From: Lepidodermella squamata
Taxonomy: Eukaryota; Gastrotricha
DNA: 64,000 nucleotides
NCBI GenBank assembly: GCA_047495785.1
Contig: JBLDXI010000002.1
Span: 1,240,001-1,304,000, forward strand
Direction: 5' to 3'
In this document: positions 21,792 to 33,984 of the stretch, piece after piece
Layout: every line of letters begins with the position of its first letter
How positions within the stretch are numbered: position 1 is the first letter of the stretch
Program-made: the position numbers and the translations under genes
Notes under the pieces: model-generated
Seen by the model: the letters and a program-made list of their open reading frames with translations, nothing else
Database searches by the model: none
What the model was told of the DNA's origin: nothing

Positions 21792-22002
21792 TTTTTCAAG
21801 TGAAAATACCCTAGAAACATTGAATAGGCCAACGTTTTATCGCAATTTTTAATGGAGATAATTTTATCATCATAATTTACAACTTGAGATAACAACGAAG
21901 AAATTCTCCAATTTTATTTTAAATTGCTCACAACAATTTCCATAGATATCACGGCTCAAATTCACCAATTTTTTTTGTATTGCAGCAGTTGAGTGTAATA
22001 TT

Positions 22003-24545
22003 TCAGAATTTTTCAGCCATCATCAGAACGAAAAGTGAGGTCCAGCCTGTGAACGGATGGCTGCCCATGCCCTTGCCGCTTTGGTCATCGTACTGCTCCC
22101 AGAAATAGCCGGTCTTCGCATACTGATTCAACACGTTATTCACAACATTTTGCCGCAATTTATCGTAAAGCTCAGAGGCAAGTTGCGCATGCTTGCACTT
22201 ATCCCCCAGCGAGGCGTAGTGCTTCAGAGATGAAAGAACGAGGTAGTTGATATTGATCCAAATCTGCCCGCGCCAATAAGGTGGATCATGCTCAGTGTTA
22301 CGCTTACGATAGTAAGGACTCGAGGCCGATAGTGACCGCAAACCGAAAGAAGTCCACATTTTTGTCGTATCATTGAGATTCTTCAAAACAACACCCAACT
22401 GATCGGAATCAGGCTCTAGTAGCCGTGTTAACAGCGGGAAAAGGGAAACATAGCCCTCAGCGTCATGAACTGGGCCAAAAACCGGCTTGGCATTCACAAC
22501 TCGACGAACTTCTTGGACAATTTGAACCCGGCCATCTTGCAGTTTCCTCTCAACATTTTGCCGTTGAAGTTTGACGGACGAGCTGTGAAGGCCAACGTCA
22601 GCATACCGGCCTAGATCCGCAAACCAGTGGTCGTTATTCAGCAATTTATTATCAGATAGCACTTGAGATAACGATTCGTATTTATTCGCAGATTGACCGG
22701 CTAATTTTCCGATTTCAACCATACTTTTCGCGACAAATGCAATCCAGCACCGTAGATCGACGTGAATTTCAGCATCTGTAGGGTGACTAGCTCTCGGGTA
22801 GTCGTCCAGGCCTGATGTCAGAGTTTTCGAATTGAGCTGATAAACCTGGTCGGCATCTCTACCCCGCCAGCGGTAGGTGAAAGCCTTCGCGCCGGGTTGG
22901 GTGGTTAAATACCAATCGACCCACAATTTCAACCTAGGATAGGCCTGCTCGAAAAAGGCAATAATTTTCTGGCCCTGTTTCGTGTTTTTATCAGCCAGCG
23001 AGGCCAATCTACGCAATGTTAAGAACATAGCCGGTGGATTGGCGTTGTTACTTTTTTGGACAATAAACTCTTCCGGGACTCGTTTTCTCGCCTCTGTGTC
23101 GAGGATCTGCTCGCGAGGTATCCAACCGTCTCGATTCAATAGATCGAGCCAATGAGAAATAATTTGAATAACGATATCAACATCCCAATAACTGATCGCC
23201 AACGTGTGAAAACCTTCGTCCCACAAAAATCCGCGGGGGAAAAATGATCGAGACGGGACAGCGGTGTAAAGCCCTGATGGTCCGTATAAAACCGGCTCAG
23301 ATTTCGCGTCTGGGTGGTTAACGATCGAAAAACCGTAGAAATAACCGACGCCTCCGATTAAATTACTAAACGCAGCCATAGCGCTCTGCTTTTGAGTATC
23401 GGAAAATTTGTGTTTTGGCGTAGCAAAATCGAACTTCTCATCAAATTGCCGGCGAAATTCAACGCTGCGTTTTTCGATCACGTTGGTAAGCTCGTTACCA
23501 GTATTATCACTGACATCGTGATCTGAAGCAGTTCGATTGTGAAAAGCGACGTCCAACATTACAGGGCCGTCGAAGGTCAACTGGTACATGACCAAATTAG
23601 GCCTAGCCCCATCCCTAGGCGGTACAGTTTCGACAGCGAAATGGCGCTGATGTTGGCCTTTCAGGGGTTTAGGATTTAAGGTGGACATGATGTAGTCTGA
23701 AATCAATTCAAAGCTATTAACGCCGCCGATTGAGTACGCTTTCGCGACAACTTTCGTCGACTGAAAGCTGAGTTTGAAACTGCCAACACCAGCAGCGTTT
23801 TCGACGAGTAGCCCTGTCAGTTCATTACTGTCCGCGCCCTCGCTCAACGGCGTAAATTGAACGCCGTAATTTCCAGGTTCGAAAGCTGCATAGAAAATAA
23901 GCGAGTGGAGTGGAAGTGAATGAGACGGGGTATTAGTCGGGTTCGCCGTAATCCGAGCCGACCACTCGCAAGATCCTTTATTGCAGAATTTTACAAAACT
24001 CGTGTTAAGAGCGACGTCATGGTCGATGATTTCCTGAAATGCGAAATCTCGGCCGTCATGCATTGTCCAGCCATAACGGCGCAGTTTATCGTCCTGGCTA
24101 CACCAGTGCCGAAGTGGCAGAGGGAATGATGTCGAGTATTGATTGAACCAGGCGAGGCCGAAAATTGGCGACCCTGGTACTCGCGCTTTAATGCCGAAAT
24201 AAACGTGAGGCCGATAAGTGCCCCACAGCATTTCAGGATCGCCCATCATTTCCGGGGTCACGAGCTAAAAAAAATTCAAATTTAGTCTTCTAAAAATCAA
24301 ATCAAATTAAATGAACCCCAAACCGATTAATTTACCTTAGGCAAAGAGCTGGGCCAATTGACGAGCCAATACGGGGCGGTTCTTACAGCTTGAAGAATTA
24401 GGATGCCGGCAAAGCACAATCCCAGAAGGACGAAATACACCTTGTGGGCAGGTTTCAATTTCACTTTAGATTTATCTTCATCTTCTTCATTTGTGAGCTT
24501 CTGATCTCCGTTAGTGGCGGGTTTCCGGTGTCTTGGCTGTACCAT
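22003..24545 (-). CDS. MOGS: Mannosyl-oligosaccharide glucosidase (ER glucosidase I, GH63)
   Basis: Removes the terminal alpha-1,2-glucose from Glc3Man9GlcNAc2 in the ER, the first trimming step of N-glycans. Exons 24545-24336 and 24264-22003 join in phase 0 to 823 aa, close to the usual length of about 830. The ATG at 24545 is used because the codon at 24554 is TTG. It is a type II membrane protein: a short basic cytosolic tail, one membrane helix (VYFVLLGLCFAGILILQA), then the luminal GH63 domain. Family blocks: MLWGTYRPHVYFGIK near the start, FPRGFLWDEGFHTLAISYWD, EEFIVQKSNNANPPAMFL, SHPTDAEIHVDLRCWIA, PPYWRGQIWININYLVL and GSHPFTGWTSLFVLMMAEKF at the C-terminus. The acidic catalytic candidates lie in WDEGF and in the later conserved blocks. 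A TTTATT at 21913-21918 may be the polyadenylation signal. Confidence 0.95.
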
Positions 24546-25206
24546 CTCTCTCAATAAATTATCTACGATAACAACGACAAATTTATTCGGCTTACACGTT
24601 AATTTATTTTTCTCAATAAAGATCGGTAAATAACGGCGTGTTCACATTTTTTATCAATCGTCGTAGAATATTTTATATTAATAATTTTATTATTTAGTTA
24701 TCAAGGGGCCGTATCGTAAATATATTCGTGTTCGGGAAAGTAAAAATGATTATTTTTCATGTAGAACTCGCAATTTTCCGTTTAAAGCAAGCGCTCAAGG
24801 TTATACCAATTTTTCAATACGTACGTCCATGTCCGTGTTATTTACAAAATATGCGGAAGTAGGTAAAGTTTAGTAAGAATAGCAGAAAATTTTCGGTTCT
24901 TTTTCACCTCAATTATCAGAGGTGTGAATTTCAACACTGGGTAAATTCAATGTTCCAAATAATTCGCACGGCACTAATAACAAACGAATGGAGATAACGT
25001 ACGACAATTTTAGTAGAAACGACTTTTTTAGGTAGCCCTACAATGAGAACGATGAGCACAATAAAGAAAATGTAAACGACAAGTAGCGCGTCATGACAAC
25101 ACAAAACAGAACGTGTAGTATGTAGATGTTTACTTTTTGATATTTTAATAAAAAAAATACGGCATCGATCGAACACCACAACCACAAAAAATAAGCGATG
25201 CAGACT
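24546..25206. other. Spacer between MOGS and SREBP
   Basis: Should contain the MOGS promoter and the SREBP 3' UTR, as both genes are on the minus strand. No further gene or repeat was recognised. Confidence 0.4.
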
Positions 25207-28200
25207 TCACTCAACGCCGATCAGTTGGCTACACAAGTGCGCTAGGGCTGGACTATTTTCTTGTTTAAAACTAAGTAGAGCCTGGTGAAGGGCTTCTTTT
25301 TCGTGCGGATTCATGTCCGATTTCGTCGCAGAAAACTTTGTCTGGATCAAAGTCAGCAAGAGAGCAGCTTCTGCTGATAGCAGCCCGGTGTTTTGTTGCG
25401 GCTTCCCGGCAAATCGCAGACGATTCGAGTCCATCGTAATGGCCAGGGCTGCTTTTGCGAACCTCTCAGCAACAGCAGGGCTTTCGCCGGCTGCAATAGC
25501 TACCCGGGCGCGGTACATCAGGGCTCGCGGGTGGTTCGGGGCCATTCGGTCGAGCAGGACCAGGTAGACGGTCATGCAGGACTCGGCCTGTGACAAATCA
25601 TTGCGTTTTTCTCCGCCGTTCGAGTTGGCGAATCGAGTGACAAGGTGCAGTCGGCATGATAGCGCGATTTCGGACGCGACCAAACGACAGAACTGAAAGC
25701 AGAAAAATTAATATTTGCAGTTAATTCCATCAATTTTTCAAAAGATTAATCTTGATTGAGTACCCTATGCCCTCGATCAGGTGATATTATCAACCTTTGC
25801 CACAGTGAATCATTGTCTCAAATGAGGGCATATACATACATGTTATTTCCGGTGGGCCCATCGATGATTCATCCCACTATTTTGTAGCAACATGGGCTTT
25901 TTATCACGCTAATCGAAATTCGAGTGAAAAATGGATTAAACATGATTGAAAGCCAGAAAATAGTGCTCTTAGTTGAAATTCATATCATCAAGTGAAAATA
26001 TTTAAATTTTCAAACAAACCTGTTGAACGACATCATCAGGATCCTCGTGAAGTTTGCTCTCCAAAAGAGCAGACGAGGCTCGCAGGAGGCGCTGAATGGT
26101 TTGATAGCGCGATGAAGACTCGGGTAGTAGTGATGCTGCGACCAACGAAAATCTCAACGCACTGAAAGTAGGATTTTCGTCTTCCGCGTCCAGTTTTTGT
26201 TTGTCTTTCATCATCGACTCGATAATGGCAACGAGCGATTCTTGGTCAGATCGGCGCCACGCTTGACAGCCTCGGAATAATTTCAACCATGCGCCCAATT
26301 TCGAAGGGGACGAAGTTCCACCCCTCAGGCAAATCTCGATCTGTTCGAGTTCGCCGAGACAATATTCGCTGATCGAGTCGACTGAATTCGCCTTCAACGA
26401 CTTGGCGAACGAGGCTGATGACGAAGCTGGGACGCTGAGGGCTAGGCAAGACAGCAATTCCGTCAATAGGTCTCGCGACCTCAGCCAAGCCATCCGAGAC
26501 CACGGCTCATTCACAACAAACGATCGCTTGTTATCGAAGAAAATCGCCTGACTCGATGCATCTTCTTTCGACTCTGACTGAGCGGCTAGTGAGACCAAAT
26601 CTTTAATGGCTGAAGCGTCGAGACCATACAGCCAGCCGAAACGGCGCAACTCGCCCACTGAACCAGACAACTTTGCGACAGCTGAAGCCTGGAAAAAGTA
26701 GTAACGTGCGAAAAAGCACAGCGGCAGGGGCAGCTGCAGAATTGAAACGCCAGCTGTTATGTAGGAATCTTCAAGGAGCTGGTGGAAATGACGGTCAGAG
26801 CAGCTAGTTGTCGCCATAGCATAGGCCGTTTCTTGCAGACTAATCGACGATAACGCCAAGCTCAGGCGGGTACAAACAGGCAAATCAATCTTCCCCGAAG
26901 CCGCTAGTTTCACAATTCGTTGCTGTATGCTCGCGCATGTCGTCAGACGACGATGAAGAATCGTCGGTTGCAGAGGACCGTCAGCCAAAAATTGAACCAT
27001 CCAAACCGTTATCGAAGTCCCAATTCGACCCATATGACCGACTTGACGGGCAACGGCCCACATGAATGATAAGCATACGTCCAGGGAGGTTTGCGGCAAA
27101 GGGTGGCCCATCAACGCACATGCTGATGATAGTTGAACGTAGGCGGCTGAAAAGTGGCCATTCGCTATGTGGTCGTGAGCGCATCGAATGTGTTGTTTCA
27201 CGTCGGTATCGATATCTCGCTCGGTATTAGTAGCCATGATTTCTTCCGGTAACACAAAAATTCGGGCGACGATCCATAGAAACAATAGCGTGTGAATCAT
27301 GCCAGCAACGATGTAAGTTGGTGTAAGCCATTGTAGGTATGTCGCGTACGATGAAGAGCCAGAGTCTAGGCTGCCGTAGTCGTAAACACGTTCCAGCTCA
27401 TGGTCGTGGCCGAAATGAGCGAAACTATTGGTTGCTTTTTCTGATGGCGGTGAAACGGCGACGAAGGGGTTCCAGAAGAACAGGACTGAGAATAGTACGC
27501 AGGCAAGAACAGTTTTGCCTTGAGGAATCGCCGCAGTCGCTGCTGGGCCTGGTCGAGCGACTGGAACTTTCTTCGCCACAACCGAAGCTGGTTTCCCGAT
27601 AGGCATTGCTGTCGGCGGCTGAGAAAGAAAATTAGGCGAGTGGCGATTTGCACCTTGTGAAGAGCTTCCGCCATCACTGAAGGGAGATGAAGATTGAACA
27701 GAGGTGGACGGCGACAGAGGCGAATACGATGAAGGTGAGGGGCCGGGAACATTGATACGCGCCTTTTGAACCGGAACATCGTCACTGGCATTTGAAAGTG
27801 GACCGGGCGAGGACGATGAAGTTGACGTTGATCCACCTTGCCTGTGTACCACGCCTGGCGGCCAGGCTTGCTCCGTCGGATACGAACCTCCGGGGACAAA
27901 ATCGACACCCATCGAGCGATTTAGAGCGCACTGCAATGTGTACACCTGAGCCCTCAAGTTGGCATTATCATTTCGCAGAAATTCATTTTGACGCCGCAAT
28001 AGCTTAATGAGTTTGATGGCATTGTCGAGGGCTGTCCATTTTTGCATCTGAGGTTTACCGTCAGGGGTGAGGAGAGTACAAAGCTCGTCCATTTTAGAAT
28101 TTATTCTGTTTCGATATTTCTGCTCGACTTCTCTGTGCCGAGCTCGATCGCGGGACTTGGGAGGGCGGCCTGTACTTTGATTATCGTCGTTCATCTGATA

Positions 28201-28669
28201 AGACGCCACGGATGGCGGAATTTCACAGCCGCTATTGCTGTTTGACGAATGATCGATACCAGGATGGAAATAAATAGGGTTCGCACCGAGGCCATGAGAA
28301 TCCATGGGTGTCAAGTAATCTTGAAGCAAAACCTACAGGTTTATAATTAAACAGGTATGAAAAAATGCACAGCCTGAACCTGAAAAAAACTTACATTCGG
28401 TGGAACGCCAGAATTAGGAGCCATATTAAATCCCGCGTACTGCATAGGGACGGGCTCGCCGTAAAATTTGACGTCATCCACATGTAGACGGTGACTTTCT
28501 CCGGCAGCTTCGAGGGGAAAGTTCGATAAGAAATCTCCGTCCAAGGTTAGAACTAAGGATGATAAAAAAAAAATCAAAACAATTGTTGAACATCGTACTG
28601 ACACCAATACTTACATTTTTCATCCGCAAGAAGCTCCAGGTCGTGAATCGGATCGTTTGCAGCCATCAT
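25207..28669 (-). CDS. SREBF: Sterol regulatory element-binding protein (bHLH-LZ membrane-bound transcription factor)
   Basis: Exons 28669-28615, 28552-28395, 28332-26020 and 25692-25207 join in frame to 1,003 aa. SREBPs are ER membrane proteins released by S1P/S2P cleavage to activate lipid-synthesis genes. Order seen: an acidic N-terminus (LELLADEKFLTLDGDFLSNF); a Ser/Pro-rich part; a bHLH-leucine zipper at about 135-210 with the SREBP-specific tyrosine (EQKYRNRINSKM); and a long Ser/Pro linker. Next comes TM1 at about 347-366 (VLACVLFSVLFFWNPFVAV), whose Asn-Pro matches the S2P-required motif, a luminal loop of about 45 residues, TM2 (IVAGMIHTLLFLWIVARIFV) and the C-terminal regulatory domain that binds SCAP. 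Oddity: the luminal loop has no obvious RxxL S1P site; the nearest is ERVYDYGSL. The start ATG-ATG is supported by the acidic peptide it opens. Confidence 0.92.
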
Positions 28670-31489
28670 TATAGGCTATAGGAAACTCATTTATTCTCAG
28701 TAATCCAAGTCTATTAACTAAAATTACAAATCTTAATTCAAGTATTCCTGCAATTATTTTCGATCAATCTATAATATACAGCCCAAGGCCCAGGGCCCAG
28801 GGCACAGGGCCAATTCCCGATAACAATGAGTCATTCGGACATATACGGACAATTTACCGGATTCTGAATTCTAACAGTTAAGAAACATAACTAGATTCGC
28901 GTTTTTCAAAACCTGATGCGAAGGAACTTGGATATAAAAGTTTAGAATGATTCAGTAACCGGTTAAATAGCTCGACACCGAGTTGACGAAGTACAAAGTC
29001 TCACGTGAGCAGCAGGCAACCTCTTTGAGCCTAAAAGTCCGACCGACAGTGGTCTGATTTTTTTTTAAATTCTTGGTCACCTGATCAAGTTTGTGAAGGT
29101 CGAATTTGATTTTAGCCGAATTCAATAATAACATTAAAAAATTTGAATTTATTAATTGAAAAAATAATTCTATGCAACAATTAAATGCCGCGTGTGATTC
29201 GAATGATGAACGATTTCGATTTTCAAGTGTTGAGTCTTCGGTCCAGTCTTCTGTCTTTAGTCATCAGTCTGCCTGAAACGTGACTAGGATTATGACCTTT
29301 GAATTTTTCAAATTCAAATTTCATGAATATTTTCGATATTCGATATCTATGTACTACCATAGTTCTTTATTGTAGCACAGTATGGTCTCCTAGGTTTATC
29401 GGTGACCAGAAGTTGTTACAAAGTGTTCAAAAAATTTTTACGTGGCGAGTCATGAAAACACACGACTATGAATCAAGGCTTCGTTCTCTTAATCGCTTAA
29501 GTATTATTCAACGCCACCAAGTAAGGGACCTGTGCGTTACAAATGATATTCTAAAAGGAAATGTTAACTTGCATTACCACTTGCTTTTTCGATATTAAAA
29601 AATCTAATTATGACACGCGTAGTCATAAGTATTATCTCTTAATGCGTAAATCTCATCTCGATGTATTGTATAATTTTTTCAGCTATAGAGTAGTTAATAA
29701 GTGGAACAAATTGCCTGTAAATATTATTGATATCAAAAACAGACTTATCTTTAAAAATAATGTTAAAAATTCTATCTCAATGCTGTGATGCGGATGGACA
29801 GGGCGCATAAGTGTCCCTGGCTCCAGATTTATCAATATATATGTGATATATATAACTACTTAGTATCTATATGATAGATACCCAAAAAAATTGTAACATG
29901 TTGGGAGCAAAAATAAAACTAACTAACTAACTCATGAGTGGAGCGTTGGTTGCGTATCTCGAGGGTCTTGGATGCTAAAGGATTTTTTGAAGACTGCTAT
30001 TTATCTCGCCCCCTAACGACACCTCGTCTATCTTCTGACTGGTCTATCTTTCTGACCCCAATCCCCCTTCCACATTTCTTAAGACCACTTCCGCTTCCTC
30101 CGTCGGGGGTTGTGGAAGGCGTGGGTGAGGGGGCTCTTCCACGAACTTCATACATCGCGTTTTATCACCCCCTCGGCTACCACTAACCTAACAAATCTAG
30201 GTCTATGTTCATTCTGTAGGTCTATGGCCCCAACGATAGGTCTGCGGCTGGGCTTATATTTCTGATCGTTTATTGTTACTTAGAATTAAGTACGCAATCG
30301 GTGAGCATAACAACGGCAAATTCATTGTTACGCAATGCTGTATTACGCAACTTCTACAGCATGCCCTGAATGCTCACCGTGTCCTTGATTACATTGATTA
30401 CATTGATGTACTTTTTTATAAGCGAAACTTGAACAAAAGTTAAAAGATTTGAAAATCAATGCATAATAGGCACTGCGCATGAGTAAACTCAAGCGGCTGT
30501 GTTTCCAGATAGCTGGATTATAAGCATTCATGGATGAGAAATAATCTTTAGTTGACTGTTGACTGATGGCTTCACGTCAACCGACCTCCTGAATAATCGG
30601 TACTCTGATAATTCATATCACCCGAACAATCAATAAATTACAATTCCCGGAAAGTCTAGTGCAGCAATAGTCGGGACTCGATGTTGACACTAGTCCGGTG
30701 AATCAAAATCTCACAAGATCCATGACCAATAGGAACGATAAGTCTTACTGACAAGTTCGCAGTCATCACCTTCGCCATCTTCCCGCAATCAAATTCCGCA
30801 AAAGACAATTTGGCGAAATTACCTATCGTAAACAGTGCATTGCGATCCGCAATCGAACTGTCGAAGAATTATGCTGGACCATCTTGTCTTGTCTCTTGTC
30901 TCTTTCATGATATACAAATTATATCCTGCATATCATGTAGCTAACGGATTACTTGATCAGAGACCAAAATCGCAGAGATTTTGCTACTTCGCTTCATTTA
31001 AACGTTTCCTTGTGGCTTCTACTCAAGACTCAAGTCCGAAGCCAACACAATGGTTTCCATAAATGAGTGACGAGTCAGAAGAAATGCCGGTCATCGGTCA
31101 TTCTCTGAAATCTGAAGCTCTAAATCCCGTCCCCCTCAAATGTTATTACCCGTCAGTGTAAAAAGTAAACTCCCACATTTTCACGATAATCGCGCTCAAA
31201 TGTTCACTCTAGTTCAACACATTTCGCTGAATCCTATTGTCTAATTATTTGTTTGCTGTGGAATTTCACTAGCTCGCTCTGACTCACACTTCGTGCGCTG
31301 GAGCCACTTACTGCGGAGACTGCTGAAATAATAATTAACCTTTGATCATATGCCACGATGCGTATTTGAAGTTTTACTGCAAATATTTTCCCGCTTGATG
31401 AACATCATAATATCAGCAAGCATTTACAGTGATTGCAAACCGTTATATTAAAGTACAAATCTCGAAATAAATCATATCAGTCAACTTCG
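28670..31489. other. Intergenic region with a LINE 3' end
   Basis: Holds the SREBP upstream region, a short run of CCCAGGGC-type repeats at about 28790-28812, the LINE remnant (separate entry) and, towards 31489, the 3' flank of the 8-TM gene. No other gene was recognised. Confidence 0.4.
29299..29935 (+). mobile_element. Truncated CR1/Jockey-like non-LTR retrotransposon, 3' end
   Basis: Two successive frames carry the C-terminal tail of a LINE reverse-transcriptase protein. The first includes STVWSPRFIGDQKLLQSVQ and RLRSLNRLSIIQRHQVRDL; the second, after a frame change near 29580, includes FFSYRVVNKWNKLPVNII. The pattern of a SVW-P-x-D-LL-VQ block, then RL-LN-LS-x-RR, then FF-RVVN-WN-LP is typical of CR1, Jockey and related clades. 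The element ends in an (AACT)n microsatellite tail at about 29914-29934. It is 5'-truncated and dead. Confidence 0.75.
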
Positions 31490-33052
31490 TCAAGACTTGG
31501 CCTCGGGATCATTTGGAATGACTGGATATTGAACAACTGGCTGGCTAGAATTGCCAACTGCATAGACCCCATGTGGAACAGAGCCATACATCGGAGCTGT
31601 CGCAGGAAGCTGCTGACGATGCGATGAATACTGGTCAAACTTTCCAGACGAGTAAAATGCAGTAGTAGCAGCCGCGAGACGCTGGTGCTCCTCGCTCGAA
31701 TCGCAGCGACAGCAAGGGCCAGGGAAACGCCTCATGCCGAAATCGACGACCCAGAAGAGTAAGGCAAGTGTAATGACAACAGGCTCCACCCATCTATTGC
31801 CCAGGGCTCCGAACGCCCAGCTTGTTCCGAACATAACTAGTAAAATGATGGTTTCGACGATGAAAAATGCCAAAGAAGTCTGCGATTGGCAATTCGTTCG
31901 GTAATGCTGCGTCCCTATCACTGTCATCAAAACAACAAACAAGTGCCAGATTAGATACGGTGCAACTGTCATCAACATTAGAGACTCCTGCTCTGTGTCA
32001 TGATTCCTTTTATATGATGGTTGGTAGTAACTAAGAGGATCAATGTAGTTTAGAATGGTGTTGCGATCTCGGTTGTACTCAACAGCGAAAAATTGCCAGT
32101 AGACCATGAAAAAGGCTGCGAATAAGCTGAACATGACATGGGCAAATTTCGTCCACCCAGCACTTACAGCCCCGCACTTTTTCGGGTACACAGTCACATC
32201 TTCACTGATCGAAGGCTGAGGCACTGGGCTGTGCTCGTACTTCCATTTGTGATTTAGGATATCAATCAAATGAATGAGAAGTAAAAAGCTCGAAAACGCA
32301 ATTACGGAAATTTCCAAGTTCGACAAAGAGATCGCGCCGTTGTAGTCGTAAAAATCGAATGGGTACCTGTGACTTCTTCCTACCTCGTCACTATTCACAA
32401 AAAAGTAGATCATAGTGGCCAACGAAGAAATCTGAATCAACGTGTCCAAGGCGTAAAGTGCGCCAATATTGACTACTTGCGACTGGGTTTCGTAGCGATC
32501 TCTCAAAGCTAGAGCGTAGACGAAGCATCCGTGTGCGAAACTCGCGAAAATCGGCCAAAACATCGGAGTTACCACGTCGTAGCAGTCTGTAATGCATTTG
32601 CAGTAGATATCAGCATCCAACCGAGATGTTGTCATTGAACGGTGGTTCTTTGGTGTAGTCGGTGCAAGGTATTTATCGCAGTTTGTAATGCAAGCAGAGT
32701 TGAAGAAATATACAAAAGCTACAGCTAAAATCAGTGCGATATTGACAACACTGAAAAGGCAGTTGAAGACCTTTGTCGCAGTTGCTAGGCCTTGGCTCTT
32801 GAAAATGGGAGATCCGCGAATCCCTGGGAACTTCAGCAGCTCCTTTCGCTTAGCTTCCCAGGATCCACTTCTGTCGGCATAGGTTCCTCCGTAGGGTGAC
32901 ACAACGATAACCTGTTGGTAGGGCTGGCCGACTACATATTGCTGAGGCGGATAGCCAGGATGGCCGGGTATGATCGGCCCTGGTTGTTGATGCTGAGGCG
33001 AAACAGCCTCGTAGGCTGGCGGTTGGTCATAGGCGTAAGTTGGCTGAGCCAT
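31490..33052 (-). CDS. Orphan eight-pass membrane protein with Pro/Tyr-rich N-terminus
   Basis: A single-exon frame of 520 aa starting at ATG 33052. The first about 60 residues are Pro/Gln/Tyr-rich and contain a PPAY motif (QPPAYEAV) of the type bound by WW domains such as those of Nedd4 ligases. Eight hydrophobic segments follow, including VFNCLFSVVNIALILAVAFV, YALDTLIQISSLATMIYFFV, LEISVIAFSSFLLLIHLIDI, FAHVMFSLFAAFFMVYW, APYLIWHLFVVLMTVIG, SLAFFIVETIILLVMFGTSW and WVEPVVITLALLFWVVDFGM. Cysteines cluster in the first loop (CITNCDKYL, YCKCITDCY) and after the last helix (CCRCDSS, possibly palmitoylated). The tail is Tyr/Pro/Gln-rich. I do not recognise the family, so no transport or receptor role is claimed. 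Coding status is well supported by length and topology. Confidence 0.8.
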   Translation of the reverse strand: MAQPTYAYDQPPAYEAVSPQHQQPGPIIPGHPGYPPQQYVVGQPYQQVIVVSPYGGTYADRSGSWEAKRKELLKFPGIRGSPIFKSQGLATATKVFNCLFSVVNIALILAVAFVYFFNSACITNCDKYLAPTTPKNHRSMTTSRLDADIYCKCITDCYDVVTPMFWPIFASFAHGCFVYALALRDRYETQSQVVNIGALYALDTLIQISSLATMIYFFVNSDEVGRSHRYPFDFYDYNGAISLSNLEISVIAFSSFLLLIHLIDILNHKWKYEHSPVPQPSISEDVTVYPKKCGAVSAGWTKFAHVMFSLFAAFFMVYWQFFAVEYNRDRNTILNYIDPLSYYQPSYKRNHDTEQESLMLMTVAPYLIWHLFVVLMTVIGTQHYRTNCQSQTSLAFFIVETIILLVMFGTSWAFGALGNRWVEPVVITLALLFWVVDFGMRRFPGPCCRCDSSEEHQRLAAATTAFYSSGKFDQYSSHRQQLPATAPMYGSVPHGVYAVGNSSQPVVQYPVIPNDPEAKS

Positions 33053-33984
33053 CTCTATTTTTTGTTCCCAGTTGAAACTGGACTTTTTTCCTGTGATGCG
33101 TGATATAAGCTAACAAATCCTATTCATTCAAGCTTATCATGTGTTTATTGTTTCGGCTTATCATACCGCGAGTTTTCGTCACGCTTGACTGATCTTCTGG
33201 AACTTCGGAGCTTATAACCTCTGTGCAAAAGCGATTTGCCAGCTGATAATAGTTCGGCGGATGAGTCAGACACATTTGGGGCAAATTGGTGACTAAATCA
33301 CGACATAAGATTGCGCGAATGAAACTGGTTCTTTGAGAAAGTGGCGGGAACAGGGTCGAGACTGAAACTACTGCCTTTAAGCGTGCTTATTCAAGGTAAT
33401 CAAGGTCTTTAATTAGAAGCCAGAATTATCTGAGAAAACCTTTTCTCACTTCCGTGACCATTGTGATCTCGTTCGCTGCTGCATTTTCTCTACTAGTTCC
33501 TTAGCATCATAAAAACACAATATTTTCGTAAATATCCAGTTCTTTACTTCAGTTATAGCACTAGTACAGAGTATACAAAGAATTTTTCATATTTTTTACA
33601 ATGGTCATGAAAGCGACAACAAAGAAGAACACGTAAGAAAGGGATGACCCACGAATCATTACGTAACCGTCCAGCATGATCATTGACAAGCAATTTATAA
33701 GATGCTTCAAAAATCAGTCAAAATTGACTCCATTGTTTATATTATGAAGAATAGCACGAGTTAAGGAAGACCGCTAAATTCACTGAATTTTCGTGCGGAT
33801 CACCGTATGTAACTGATTGTGAAAAAGATATAGAACAAAATAATATGCGATGGAATAACAGAAATTCCACGTCTATGATAACGTTGATTATTGTTTCAGA
33901 TGTCATTCTCGTTGTAACAGATCATTTTTCTATCATGACTCGATTTTTTAGCTCAATAGCAACAACAAGTGATAAAATTTGAAA
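33053..33984. other. Spacer between the 8-TM gene and the PCGF gene
   Basis: Upstream region of the 8-TM gene and 3' flank of the PCGF gene. Nothing further recognised. Confidence 0.4.

Noticed and set aside
27366-27908. 180-codon minus-strand frame overlapping SREBP
   Set aside because: Out-of-frame shadow of the SREBP coding exon, with Arg/Pro/Ser-rich artefact composition.
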